In this document: piece after piece, positions 8,715-16,846 of the stretch
Layout: the number at the start of each line of letters is the position of its first letter
How positions within the stretch are numbered: the stretch's first letter is position 1
Virus record (IMG/VR): IMGVR_UViG_3300032182_000048
Location: 1 to 26,428 of that record
From: a virus
Strand: one strand, 5' to 3'
DNA: 26,428 nucleotides
Notes under the pieces: generated by a model
Seen by the model: the letters and a program-made list of their open reading frames with translations, nothing else
Told to the model about the DNA's origin: nothing
Database searches by the model: none
Program-made: the position numbers and the translations under genes

Positions 8715-11700
8715 GTAGTGCTAGACGAAGTTTCTCTAGCAACTTGACATCATATTCTTTGTTTGCAGTATAATACGTAGTCCCATCACCAGTAGGAGTC
8801 AACTCGATACCCATTTGTGCTGCCTGTGGTGGTGGAGCAGGCATGTTGTAGATAATCAAACTCTGCTCTTCCTCATCACCCTCCATGTTAATCATTTCGA
8901 TTCGCATGTCTTTTTGTACTGGTGCAGTAACTGCTGGTGTTGGTGCTGTTGTTGGTTTGGAAGGACGTGTTGATCTACGTGCAGCACGACGACGATCAGT
9001 TTCAGACATCGTTGGAGTTTCAATCTCCTCTGTTGTTGTAGTTTGTCCTGGTGCCTCGGTGTATGCCTCAAGTGCAGCATCTGGTTCTAGTGATAGACCA
9101 GCAACAGATCCAGATTGAATTTCTTCTAGTGTGTGAGCATTCTTTAATATACTTTGTCCTGGTGCATCTGGATCTACATGCACACCATTAACTAGAAGTT
9201 CAAAGTGTAGGTGTGGAGCACTACTGATGTCATCTGTGTCTGTGATGGTAGCAATCTTCTGCCCTGCCTTCACTTCATCACCCACCTGGACACCTGGATC
9301 TACGTGTAGATACTTGGTAACCATATTGTTAGCATGTTCAATAACAATACCCTGACTCATACCACCACTAGGTAAGTATCCTACAGGATACATCTGTGTT
9401 ACTTTACCTGGCATAGCAGCAACCACCTGCATACCTGGAGGTCCAATCAGATCTCTTCCCTTGTGGATCCTTCCGCCTGGTCTAGGAGCACCGAACTTAG
9501 CACCAGGATAGTCCTGTAGTTCTCCACCCTCCATGGGATTGACAATTTTACCCTTGAGATCGCCAACCACACCAGTGCCATCATAGTTTTCCACAGGCAT
9601 GAATGGGTTGCGTAGTGCTCTACCTAAAGAGTCAAGTACACCGACGAACTTACCTGCTGGATCAAATATTCTCATCAACTTATCGAAAGTATCGTTCTTG
9701 GGTAGTAGTTTCTCAATATCATCAGACGACATACCTTCAAATCTCTCTCCTCTAGGTAGTCCATCTTTAGTTGGGAATCTAACTGTTGGGATACTACCAC
9801 CAATAGTTGTGCTGGCAAGAGCGTTGGACATACCAAACTTTTTAATGAGTGGTGCTGCTTCTGAGTTGATGACTGGAGCAACGTCAGCACCTGCAGGACC
9901 CAGTGCTTGAACGAACTGCATCGTTGCACCTAGAATAGTTGCAGCAGTCTGCTGGAAAGGATCGTCTAACTTATCTTTGTCCACTACCAACTCTGTGCCG
10001 TGGAGCATAGCAGTGCCTGGTTTGGTGCCAGTTTCAAACTTATCAGCACCTGTTGCCATGTCGGCAGCACCAGCAGCAAGACTACCAGCAGCAAATCCAC
10101 CTAGGAGTGCGCCAATAGCACCACCGATGGCAGCACCAGGAATCGCTCCAACTCCACCAAACAGAGCACCGATGGCAGCACCAGCAGCAGCGCCTGCTTT
10201 ACCTCCTGCAGCGGCACCTGCGAGTCCCCCAGCGAGTCCAGCACCAGTACCTACCAATGCCTGTGTTTCGGTCTGTCCTGCTTTCTTTCTTTCGCTGTAC
10301 TCCCATGCTGATAGAGCAACATTGAGACCAGGAATTCTTGCGCTCCTCAATCCACGCAGTGCTCTAGTTGCACCACCTCTAGCACCAGATGACATAGCAA
10401 TGCGTTGAGCAGAGTTTGGCAATCTCCTCATAATAGAGTTGGTTGCCCTAGTTCTCAGTCGTCTTGGTAGACGTTGAACACGCCTGACTCTCTGGCGCAT
10501 TCTCCTCAATGCTTTAGGTGACTTCCTGTACAGTTTTCTCAGTAACTTGTTCCTAAAGAACCTAGTGATCCTACCTAATCTACCACCACCTTTCTTGGTG
10601 CCTCTTAAATCTTCTGGATCCTCGTATCCTGCTGCCTTTCTTTGATTCTCTAGATCACTTTCGGACTTCATGTCCTCAAGGTTCTCTCTTGCTTCATCCT
10701 GTGCTGCACTTTGAGCATTGAATGCCTGCATGAGAGCATCAAACTTAGACACGAGAATATCATCTTGCATCTTCAATGCTTCTAGTGATGCTAGGTTGAT
10801 ATCAATATTCTTCTGGAGCAATTCATTCTGCTCTACCAGAGACTTATTAACCTGCTCTAACTGACCACTGACTGCTGCCATGGTTTGAGTGATACTCTTC
10901 AGCAGTTGAGTGTTAGTAGTATATCCTTTCTTCTTAGGTTCTTCTTTCTTTCTCTTGTTAATTAAGTCAGCAAGTTCTTCCTGGATACTAGACGGCATGT
11001 CTGCCAGGATGTCATCAACCTCCTTAGACTGATCATCACTTACTTGTTCTTTCTCTGCCTCTTGCTTGACCTCTGCCAGTAGAGCATCCAGTTCTCCAGG
11101 TACTTCCTGCTCATCCTCTTCGGGTTCTTCACCTTCATCATTAATTATATTGAGGAGGTCATCTAAACCTTCGGGTTCTTCCTCAGGATCTTCCATGTCA
11201 AAGTCTTTATCTACACTGTCAATGTATAGATATGGATACTGTTCTTGTGTGCCAGGAACTGCAATAGTATCTCTAATCGCTTGTAGGATCTTCTTCCTAT
11301 GATCTAGGATATCACCATAAGAAATGCCAAGACTCTTCAACCATTCTAACGCTTCCTTCTGCTTAGCACTCCTCTCTTTACCAGTACCAGCGACAGGTTT
11401 TCCAGAGAAATAGATAGCGTGGTCAACATCACTTTCAAACTCAATCTCCCAGCGTCCTGCCTGCCCTTGAATGTAGTGTGCTGGTGGTAGTTTGAATTCA
11501 AAACTACCTTCTTTAAATTTCTTTGGTTGCTCTGGTTCTGGTTTGTTTAGTTCAGCAATACGTTGCTTGACTCTCTCCGCTTCCTCTGCTTTGAACCTCT
11601 CAAACCTCTCTTTATCTGCCTGGATAAGAGCATCCACAGCATCCATAATCTCATCTGATTTTTCCTCCAATGCATCCTCAAAGGATCGCATCGTATCATC

Positions 11701-12081
11701 AGCAAATTCTTTCTTGTCGTCTACAAACTTATCTTCTGGTTTGTAGACAGATACATTACCTTCTCTAGTATCTACAATAGCATTACTAAAACCATAGAAT
11801 TCTTTGAGAGTCTCTCTAATATTAATGATACCAGCAGTTTCTTTCCCTGTCAATAAGTCACTATCAATACCCTCGTAATAATTTGGTAGTTCCGAGGGCA
11901 ACAGCATCTCATCTTGAGAGGCAATGAATCTCTTTGCCTCTTCAATACCCTCAGTTGTCTGAGGGAAGATGCCATACGATAGAAGAGTAGACGTAGCAAT
12001 CTGTCTATAAGTCGCCTCTTTAGAAGGAGACTTATCAAATCTTCTTATCGCCTTGTCAGGAATACCCTCTAGATAACTCAT
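8710..12081 (-). CDS. Large tail protein with M23 peptidase; tape-measure candidate
   Basis: This encodes 1123 residues. The N-terminal half is acidic and helical, with a coiled-coil candidate around 385-470. Then comes an extremely Arg-rich patch (about 500-565). A glycine-zipper hydrophobic stretch follows (about 610-680, repeated GAAAG/GGAIGALLGG units). Next is a 'GTAMLHGTELVVDKD' tape-measure-like motif near 690. Residues about 845-975 are an M23 (LytM) metallopeptidase with both zinc motifs intact: H873-x3-D877 (HKGRD) and H957-L-H959. The tail is Pro/Thr-rich. Together, coiled coil, membrane-active zipper and cell-wall hydrolase suggest a tape-measure or penetration protein ejected ahead of DNA. 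Its ATG overlaps the gp53 stop (ATGA). T4 gp29 has no such peptidase, so orthology is not claimed. Confidence 0.7.
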   Translation of the reverse strand: MSYLEGIPDKAIRRFDKSPSKEATYRQIATSTLLSYGIFPQTTEGIEEAKRFIASQDEMLLPSELPNYYEGIDSDLLTGKETAGIINIRETLKEFYGFSNAIVDTREGNVSVYKPEDKFVDDKKEFADDTMRSFEDALEEKSDEIMDAVDALIQADKERFERFKAEEAERVKQRIAELNKPEPEQPKKFKEGSFEFKLPPAHYIQGQAGRWEIEFESDVDHAIYFSGKPVAGTGKERSAKQKEALEWLKSLGISYGDILDHRKKILQAIRDTIAVPGTQEQYPYLYIDSVDKDFDMEDPEEEPEGLDDLLNIINDEGEEPEEDEQEVPGELDALLAEVKQEAEKEQVSDDQSKEVDDILADMPSSIQEELADLINKRKKEEPKKKGYTTNTQLLKSITQTMAAVSGQLEQVNKSLVEQNELLQKNIDINLASLEALKMQDDILVSKFDALMQAFNAQSAAQDEARENLEDMKSESDLENQRKAAGYEDPEDLRGTKKGGGRLGRITRFFRNKLLRKLYRKSPKALRRMRQRVRRVQRLPRRLRTRATNSIMRRLPNSAQRIAMSSGARGGATRALRGLRSARIPGLNVALSAWEYSERKKAGQTETQALVGTGAGLAGGLAGAAAGGKAGAAAGAAIGALFGGVGAIPGAAIGGAIGALLGGFAAGSLAAGAADMATGADKFETGTKPGTAMLHGTELVVDKDKLDDPFQQTAATILGATMQFVQALGPAGADVAPVINSEAAPLIKKFGMSNALASTTIGGSIPTVRFPTKDGLPRGERFEGMSSDDIEKLLPKNDTFDKLMRIFDPAGKFVGVLDSLGRALRNPFMPVENYDGTGVVGDLKGKIVNPMEGGELQDYPGAKFGAPRPGGRIHKGRDLIGPPGMQVVAAMPGKVTQMYPVGYLPSGGMSQGIVIEHANNMVTKYLHVDPGVQVGDEVKAGQKIATITDTDDISSAPHLHFELLVNGVHVDPDAPGQSILKNAHTLEEIQSGSVAGLSLEPDAALEAYTEAPGQTTTTEEIETPTMSETDRRRAARRSTRPSKPTTAPTPAVTAPVQKDMRIEMINMEGDEEEQSLIIYNMPAPPPQAAQMGIELTPTGDGTTYYTANKEYDVKLLEKLRLALQ

Positions 12082-12728
12082 TGACCAGTTCTCTTAAGAC
12101 CAGTGGAGATAAAGTCACTCGACTTTTGATATAAATTGCTCTTCCTAAAGTCATCCATGAATGCTGTTAGGTAGTTGGGTTTGAGAATATAGATCTCTCT
12201 CTTCTTCTCATTCTCTGTCTCTTCGTGCTCAAAGACAGTGACAGGTCTAGAAATGTTACTACCAGGAATAGATCTAGTCTGTGTACCATCCCAATACTTA
12301 TAGATGCTATTGTAGAATGTCTCATCCACCTTCAGTCCTTCCTGTAGAATAGGGACACCATTCTCTGCATATGCCTCCACTACCTCATAGTGGTGGATAG
12401 TACCATAGGGATCATCGTAGTTTGCTTCACAATGCTTCCTCAATTCACTACCAGACATAGGCCAGTCGAACAGAGGATTGACCATGCCATTAGTAAGCAC
12501 GACCACCCAGTCTAACAGAGGATCCTCGTATGCTTTCTCTGCTACCTGATAGATAGTCTCACCTTCCAGAACCGAATACCTCTTAAAGTATACTGCATAA
12601 GAGAAGACATCTTCATTGACACGATACCTTCTAAAAAAATTCTTCGCTACAACGTAGTCCGATTCCGAAAAGGGATACGAGATAGGTTTTGTTCCATACT
12701 CTAGATTTGGAATTGAACGGAAATACAT
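12078..12728 (-). CDS. gp53: Baseplate wedge protein gp53
   Basis: This encodes 216 residues (T4 gp53 is 196). The LysM-like stretch 'YSVLEGETIYQVAEKAYEDPLLDWVVVLTNGMVNPLFDWPMS' is the family hallmark: gp53 joins neighbouring wedges into the dome around the hub. 'HCEANYDDPYGTIHHYEV' follows, also typical. It sits next to gp48 and overlaps its stop as TGATG, keeping the baseplate genes clustered as in T4. Confidence 0.88.
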   Translation of the reverse strand: MYFRSIPNLEYGTKPISYPFSESDYVVAKNFFRRYRVNEDVFSYAVYFKRYSVLEGETIYQVAEKAYEDPLLDWVVVLTNGMVNPLFDWPMSGSELRKHCEANYDDPYGTIHHYEVVEAYAENGVPILQEGLKVDETFYNSIYKYWDGTQTRSIPGSNISRPVTVFEHEETENEKKREIYILKPNYLTAFMDDFRKSNLYQKSSDFISTGLKRTGQ

Positions 12729-13843
12729 CAGTAACTTACTCCATCTTCTGTGATTTCTTCTGCAAAGATATTCTTCATTTCTTTGAAGGATAATTTCAGT
12801 TGAGTAGCAACGGGTGCTCCACTATCATATGTAGCATAACTACCGTCTGGCGTGAAGTTAATCGCTACATCAGACAACGCACATGTTTTATATTGTGGTA
12901 GGAAAGGATGTAAATCAGACCCTTTCATAAATCTGACACGAACTACACTGGGGATAGTGAGTAGGTTTCCAGCATCCTTAAATGCAGTGAAGATTGCCTC
13001 TCCACCATGAGTAGGAAGCATCGCTTTCTTAAATGTATTACAGATCTTTCTGATCTCCTTTGCTTCGTTCTCACTGTAAGGAACCAACTTAAATGTGAGA
13101 TCAAATGTTCTCAAGTTTGGTCCTTCATACATCATCTCTGTATTTGGGTTGGTGATAGTCTTGGAGATACCACCCATGAACTGATCTAGACTGACATTAG
13201 CACCAGTAATTTTATTATTCAAGTCATTCATTGCCTTGAATATACCAGATTTAACGACACCTGGAACTGAATTGACAGCACTGTTTACTGCACTGAGATC
13301 TGTTCCAGCAATCTTTGCTAATCCAATACTAGCAGCACCAAACTTAGCGCCACCCCAACCCTGACTATACATTGTCTGAATATCCTCAGGCATGTATAGC
13401 ATGATGGGTTTGTATCTACTCTTGCCAGTTCTTACAGCAGATTGATTGTACTGCTTATAACTAGAAGATGCACCAGATCCAAAAGCACTCCCAGAACCAC
13501 TGTCCTTTCCTCTAGCACTAAAAGGAGGATTGTACTCAAAGAACTCGAAGGTTACATAGTCAGCATTTGTATTGATTGGAGAATCCATTGGATATCTCAA
13601 TGATGTACCAGCACTCGCTGCATTGACAGTAGGTGCAGATATCTTGATCTTGCCAGTGTTTAACTTATCACTCAGTCCAGCTTGAGCATCTTTTGCTGCC
13701 TGTGTTGCTTCCGCATCAGTCGCTCCCTCTGCTCTTGCAGCGTCATAAGCATCTTTAGCAGCAGCTGACTGCTCAATAATTTCCTGTGCTTCTGACGAAG
13801 GGGGGATACCTAAACCATATTCGTTAAATACGTCCCAAACCAT
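12728..13843 (-). CDS. gp48: Baseplate tail-tube cap protein gp48
   Basis: This encodes 371 residues, close to T4 gp48 (364). The segment 'IMLYMPEDIQTMYSQGWGG' near residues 145-165 and 'GPNLRTFDLTFKLVPYSENEAKEIRKICNTFKKAMLP' further on are the conserved parts. The second has the beta pattern of tail-tube (gp19/gp54-type) folds. gp48 caps the hub and, with gp54, starts tube polymerisation. The N-terminal 70 residues are a helical Ala-rich segment. The ATG overlaps the preceding stop as TAATG. A CATAAATA box on the same strand at 14030-14037, inside the upstream gene, could be an internal late promoter. Confidence 0.85.
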   Translation of the reverse strand: MVWDVFNEYGLGIPPSSEAQEIIEQSAAAKDAYDAARAEGATDAEATQAAKDAQAGLSDKLNTGKIKISAPTVNAASAGTSLRYPMDSPINTNADYVTFEFFEYNPPFSARGKDSGSGSAFGSGASSSYKQYNQSAVRTGKSRYKPIMLYMPEDIQTMYSQGWGGAKFGAASIGLAKIAGTDLSAVNSAVNSVPGVVKSGIFKAMNDLNNKITGANVSLDQFMGGISKTITNPNTEMMYEGPNLRTFDLTFKLVPYSENEAKEIRKICNTFKKAMLPTHGGEAIFTAFKDAGNLLTIPSVVRVRFMKGSDLHPFLPQYKTCALSDVAINFTPDGSYATYDSGAPVATQLKLSFKEMKNIFAEEITEDGVSY

Positions 13844-14667
13844 TAATTTCTCCTGCGTACTGCTCCTTTAAGTTTTTTGCTTTTGTACTGTCTGGTCTCT
13901 TCCCAAACAAGTTCTTTATCATAACTCAACTTACCTCGGAAAACAAAATCTTCCACTGGTAGCATCGAAGCAGTCTCCCACTCGTATGTAGCAAGATCTA
14001 AGAATAAACTTTTACATCCTCTAATAAGATATTTATGTATGATATGTTTGGGTACATCAACCTGACCTTTGAACAATTTTTTGGCAGCAAGAAGTCTCTC
14101 TTTATATCCTAGGTAATGTAGGTTGGCACCATAAAAATAGTCATCACCGATACTTAAAACATATACTAGAGGGAACTTATCATAATATGGTTGAAATGTA
14201 GTCGCTTCATACTCATAAAAGTACATGTGACCAGGGAAGACACGTCTCCTCAATTCATTCTCATCTTGCAACACCAAGTTTTGAACAGAATCAAACTTTT
14301 GATCAATCGTCATGCGATACTGTTCTTTTTTGATGTCAGTCATCAAACCTTTCAGTTCTTTCATGTACCAAGACAGGGGTTTGGATTCTCCTCCCGTCTT
14401 ATCTCGAATCTTTTCGTATAATGTTTCTCTTTGCTTCTTTCCTGCCTCTCTATACCCATCAGTCTGCTTGATCACCTGGATGAGTTCATCCATGTTCCTA
14501 TATTTGGAGTAACTTCTTACTCCATACCTAGCAGCAATGGCACGTACCTGATCACGAGTATAATACTCCGAAGAAAATTCTTCCAGTTCATAACCTGACA
14601 GATGTATCCACCTGTCAATGTTATTCTTGGCATATGCCTTTGGTTTTAAATTATTCTTCTTTGCCAT
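13843..14667 (-). CDS. gp2-like (DNA end protector) candidate, between gp4 and gp48
   Basis: This encodes 274 residues, basic, mostly helical at the N-terminus (RDQVRAIAARYGVRSYSKYRNMDELIQVI, a SAP-like helix pair). The core is 'GHMYFYEYEATTFQPYYDKFPLVYVLSIGDDYFYGANLHYLGYKERLL', a motif shared by a widespread phage family. I associate that family, from memory only, with the T4 gp2 DNA-end-protector group. T4 gp2 is also 274 residues and is encoded next to gene 4, as here. gp2 binds the packaged DNA end and blocks RecBCD. A generic structural or neck protein is the alternative. Overlaps: TGATG with gp4 upstream, TAATG with gp48 downstream. Confidence 0.45.
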   Translation of the reverse strand: MAKKNNLKPKAYAKNNIDRWIHLSGYELEEFSSEYYTRDQVRAIAARYGVRSYSKYRNMDELIQVIKQTDGYREAGKKQRETLYEKIRDKTGGESKPLSWYMKELKGLMTDIKKEQYRMTIDQKFDSVQNLVLQDENELRRRVFPGHMYFYEYEATTFQPYYDKFPLVYVLSIGDDYFYGANLHYLGYKERLLAAKKLFKGQVDVPKHIIHKYLIRGCKSLFLDLATYEWETASMLPVEDFVFRGKLSYDKELVWEETRQYKSKKLKGAVRRRN

Positions 14668-15104
14668 CAGACTTTGAGATGATCTTCGGTGAGAATTAAG
14701 AACTTCATCTGTCTATCTTCACAGTATTCTTTCGCTGCATCCCACTTCGCTTGATTCTTCATGAAAGTTAGGACTTCTCTCTTCCATGCAGCAGTCTTTC
14801 GCTTTGGTTTCTTGTTAGGTCCTGCCACCTGCTTCTTTGGTTTGATCTCAATGATATACTTCTGTATTTGATGTGATTTGTTCTTTACTTTGATGTAAAA
14901 ATCAGGATAATATCTATGTGCTCTCCCATCAGTAGGACATCTGTAAGGAACAATGACTTCCTCACTACCCCACTCAATAATACTGTCTGTAGAGTCACAA
15001 AATAACATGAACTTTCGTTCCCACAATGACCTATAAATTATGCGTGTTGGATTTCCTCTATACTTCTGCGGATGCTTCGGTTTGTAGATTCCAGAGTACG
15101 CCAT
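14667..15104 (-). CDS. gp4: Head completion protein gp4 (PD-(D/E)XK nuclease fold)
   Basis: This encodes 145 residues from the ATG at 15104 (MAYSGIYKPKHPQKY), about the size of T4 gp4 (150). The frame is open seven codons further, to a GTG at 15125. The catalytic pattern of a PD-(D/E)XK/TnsA-like nuclease is complete: E29 in 'SLWERKF', PD68 in 'YYPDFYIKV' and E86-I-K88 in 'YIIEIKPKK'. gp4 acts on filled heads before tail joining. The lysine-rich C-terminal half would suit DNA binding. There is no clear Shine-Dalgarno. A minus-strand TCTAAATA box at 15129-15136 is a plausible late promoter, giving a leader of about 18 nt. Confidence 0.85.
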   Translation of the reverse strand: MAYSGIYKPKHPQKYRGNPTRIIYRSLWERKFMLFCDSTDSIIEWGSEEVIVPYRCPTDGRAHRYYPDFYIKVKNKSHQIQKYIIEIKPKKQVAGPNKKPKRKTAAWKREVLTFMKNQAKWDAAKEYCEDRQMKFLILTEDHLKV

Positions 15105-15109
15105 AAATA
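15102..15109 (+). promoter_or_regulatory. T4-type late promoter, rightward
   Basis: The plus strand reads CATAAATA (consensus TATAAATA) 28 nt upstream of the GTG start at 15137. The box lies across the start codon of the divergent gp4 gene (15102-15104), so the two transcription units interlock. Confidence 0.6.
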
Positions 15110-15128
15110 AAGTATAACCCATCACTAA

Positions 15129-15136
15129 TATTTAGA
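15129..15136 (-). promoter_or_regulatory. Late promoter candidate, leftward (gp4 unit)
   Basis: The minus strand reads TCTAAATA, one base off the T4 late box. It lies 25 nt upstream of the gp4 ATG at 15104 and abuts the start codon (15137) of the rightward gene. It mirrors the rightward box at 15102-15109. Confidence 0.45.
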
Positions 15137-15919
15137 GTGCCTAATCCATTAGATCCTGCGGGTCTCATTCCAGATGATATTGAGTTACCTAAAGGGAGAT
15201 CGGGTTCGATCTCGAACTTTTTGGCTGCCGTTAGTGCCAATGGCGGCATGTCCATGTCAAATGGATATGATGTGCAATTCTATTTTGATTCTTCATCAAA
15301 CGCTACTCTAAAGAACTCTTTTAGTAAGTTTGATATTGATGTATCAGATTTTACCACAGCAAATAAACCAGGGTCGCTGATTAATCTGTTTTGTGATGAG
15401 GCACAGTTACCAAGTCTACAATTTGCCACTGGTAACGTCAACGGAAGATATACAGGACGTGGAAATAACTTCTACCCCCATACTAAGTTAATTACAGACT
15501 TCAGTTTGAGTTGGATGCTTGATGCCAACATGTCACCATACAAATTCTTAGTTACTTGGTTTAATTTCATTCGTGGTGGTGGAACTCCTCTAGAACGTAC
15601 AAATAATGATTCTGTTCCAACTATCAATGAATTGTTCCACCTAAAAGATAGTTCTAACTTCTCTACACAAAATAGAAGTTACAGAATGGCATATCCTAAG
15701 GATTATCAAGCAAATCTACGCATTGCTAAGACAGAAAGAGGAGCAAATGCTGCTAATGGTAGATCTCCGCTAGTGTGGGCATTCACTGGTGTATATCCTT
15801 ACTCTATTGACGCTGTTCCTCTCTCCTACGGCAGTTCGCAGGTCACCAGAGTCACCGCTAACTTCTACTACGACACGCTAACCAGTTCCTTTGCAGATAT
15901 TCGTAACAAAAGGGGATAA
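15137..15919 (+). CDS. Tail-tube-fold protein (gp19/gp54 type)
   Basis: This encodes 260 residues from a GTG start (no in-frame ATG before residue 38). The body is beta-rich: 'NGYDVQFYFDSS', 'LINLFCDEAQLPSLQFATGN', 'KLITDFSLSWMLDANMSPYKFLVTWF'. It ends with 'WAFTGVYPYSIDAVPLSYGSSQVTRVTANFYYDTL', the typical end of phage tube proteins of the gp19/gp54 superfamily. It lies upstream of gp26 and diverges from the gp4-gp48-gp53 block. A baseplate tail-tube initiator role like T4 gp54 (320 residues) is most likely. The alternative is a tube-like neck or tail terminator subunit. A late promoter precedes it. Confidence 0.65.
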   Translation: MPNPLDPAGLIPDDIELPKGRSGSISNFLAAVSANGGMSMSNGYDVQFYFDSSSNATLKNSFSKFDIDVSDFTTANKPGSLINLFCDEAQLPSLQFATGNVNGRYTGRGNNFYPHTKLITDFSLSWMLDANMSPYKFLVTWFNFIRGGGTPLERTNNDSVPTINELFHLKDSSNFSTQNRSYRMAYPKDYQANLRIAKTERGANAANGRSPLVWAFTGVYPYSIDAVPLSYGSSQVTRVTANFYYDTLTSSFADIRNKRG

Positions 15920-15922
15920 ATA
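15915..15922 (+). promoter_or_regulatory. T4-type late promoter upstream of gp26
   Basis: The plus strand reads GATAAATA, matching NATAAATA, 25 nt before the ATG at 15947. The box straddles the TAA stop of the tail-tube-fold gene (15917-15919), another case of a promoter sharing bases with a stop codon. Confidence 0.6.
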
Positions 15923-15946
15923 AAATTACGAATTGAATTTAACTAA

Positions 15947-16660
15947 ATGGCGTTACCTAAAGTTGGGTATCCAACCTATGAGTTGGATCTTCCTTCTACT
16001 GGGAAGAAAATTAAGTATAGACCTTTTGTCGTAAAAGAAGAAAAGGTACTATTACTTGCCCTGGAAGGAGAAAATGAAGATGAGATCAAAATTGCAGTAA
16101 AAGATCTCATCAAGAACTGCGTTTTAAGCAGAATTAAGGTCGATGAACTCCCATCGTTCGATTTGGAGTATATTTTCCTCAAAATCCGTGCTGCCTCTGT
16201 TGGTGAAGTGGTGAATATGACCATTACCTGTAGAGATGACGGAAAAACCCAAGTTGAGCATAATATTGACCTCAACCAACTCCAGGTAACCAAACCAGAG
16301 GGTCATTCTAGCAAAATCATGCTAAATGACACTACAGGCATGATTATGAAGTATCCTAGCATGGATAGATTTGTCGAAAACGAGTTTTTGAACAAAGCAA
16401 TCAAAACTGACGATGTTTTCCAGTTTATTGCCGATTCGATCGATCAGATCTTTGACGAAGAATCTGTATATGACTCTTCTACGACTACAAAGAAGGAAAA
16501 ACTAGAATTCGTCGAAAGTCTCACTGCAAAGCAATTTGAGAGCATTCAGAAGTTCTACGAAACCATGCCAAAACTGCAATACACCTTCACAGTCACAAAT
16601 CCCAATACTGGGGTCGAATCTGAATATGTCATTGAGGGGATGCAGAATTTTTTCGCATAA
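15947..16660 (+). CDS. gp26: Baseplate hub protein / assembly factor gp26
   Basis: This encodes 237 residues (T4 gp26 is 208). The conserved N-terminal segment is 'YRPFVVKEEKVLLLALEG', followed by a 'NCVLSRIKVDELPSFDLEYIFLKIRAASVGEVV' block, both hallmarks of the T4 gp26 family needed for baseplate hub assembly. The C-terminus holds 'LEFVESLTAKQFESIQKFYETMPKLQYTFTV' and ends MQNFFA. The frame ends in a TAATG overlap with a 60-residue ORF. The T run encoding the last Phe-Phe forms a canonical -1 slippery heptamer, so a longer gp26 fusion of about 298 residues may also be made. A late promoter lies directly upstream. Confidence 0.82.
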   Translation: MALPKVGYPTYELDLPSTGKKIKYRPFVVKEEKVLLLALEGENEDEIKIAVKDLIKNCVLSRIKVDELPSFDLEYIFLKIRAASVGEVVNMTITCRDDGKTQVEHNIDLNQLQVTKPEGHSSKIMLNDTTGMIMKYPSMDRFVENEFLNKAIKTDDVFQFIADSIDQIFDEESVYDSSTTTKKEKLEFVESLTAKQFESIQKFYETMPKLQYTFTVTNPNTGVESEYVIEGMQNFFA

Positions 16661-16686
16661 TGGTCTTCCAGAACAGTCTGGAGGGC
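16648..16686 (+). promoter_or_regulatory. Putative -1 programmed ribosomal frameshift signal
   Basis: In the gp26 frame the bases 16648-16654 read T TTT TTC, a canonical X XXY YYZ slippery heptamer. An 8-nt spacer (16655-16662) follows. Then comes a hairpin with a 10-bp stem (16663-16672 with 16677-16686; eight Watson-Crick and two G-U pairs) and an ACAG loop. A -1 slip here reads Arg-Ile through the gp26 stop and enters the downstream 60-residue ORF in frame. Geometry matches known tail-assembly-chaperone frameshift sites; function is inferred. Confidence 0.6.
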
Positions 16687-16842
16687 TATTATAAGACAAA
16701 CTTCGCTTTGATGCAATACCACAAATACTCACTTACTGAGATTGAGGCAATGATGCCGTGGGAGCGTGAAGTTTACGTTGCTCTGCTCAAACAGCATATT
16801 CAAGAGGAGAAGCAGAAGGCAGAAGCAGCGGCAGCCCAATAA
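16660..16842 (+). CDS. 60-residue ORF, likely frameshift extension of gp26
   Basis: The frame starts at ATG 16660, overlapping the gp26 stop (TAATG). The sequence 'LEGYYKTNFALMQYHKYSLTEIEAMMPWEREVYVALLKQHIQEEKQKAEAA' has the 'SLTEIE.M.PWER..Y..LL' pattern typical of the downstream partner of tail assembly chaperone pairs (lambda T-like position), with an acidic/Ala-rich helical tail. It lies in the -1 frame relative to gp26. It could be made separately by stop-start coupling, as a gp26 fusion by frameshifting, or both. In T4 the hub-assembly factor gp51 is a separate, much longer protein, so I do not assign that name. Confidence 0.7.
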   Translation: MVFQNSLEGYYKTNFALMQYHKYSLTEIEAMMPWEREVYVALLKQHIQEEKQKAEAAAAQ

Positions 16843-16846
16843 AAAA

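Noticed and set aside
9970-10270. Repeat-like Gly/Ala codon stretch as a DNA repeat or CRISPR
   Set aside because: Units are irregular and coding (glycine zipper); there are no constant repeats with spacers.
9977-10408. 143-codon plus-strand ORF rich in Pro and Ala
   Set aside because: It is the antisense image of the Gly/Ala zipper of the M23-containing protein; the composition is explained by that.
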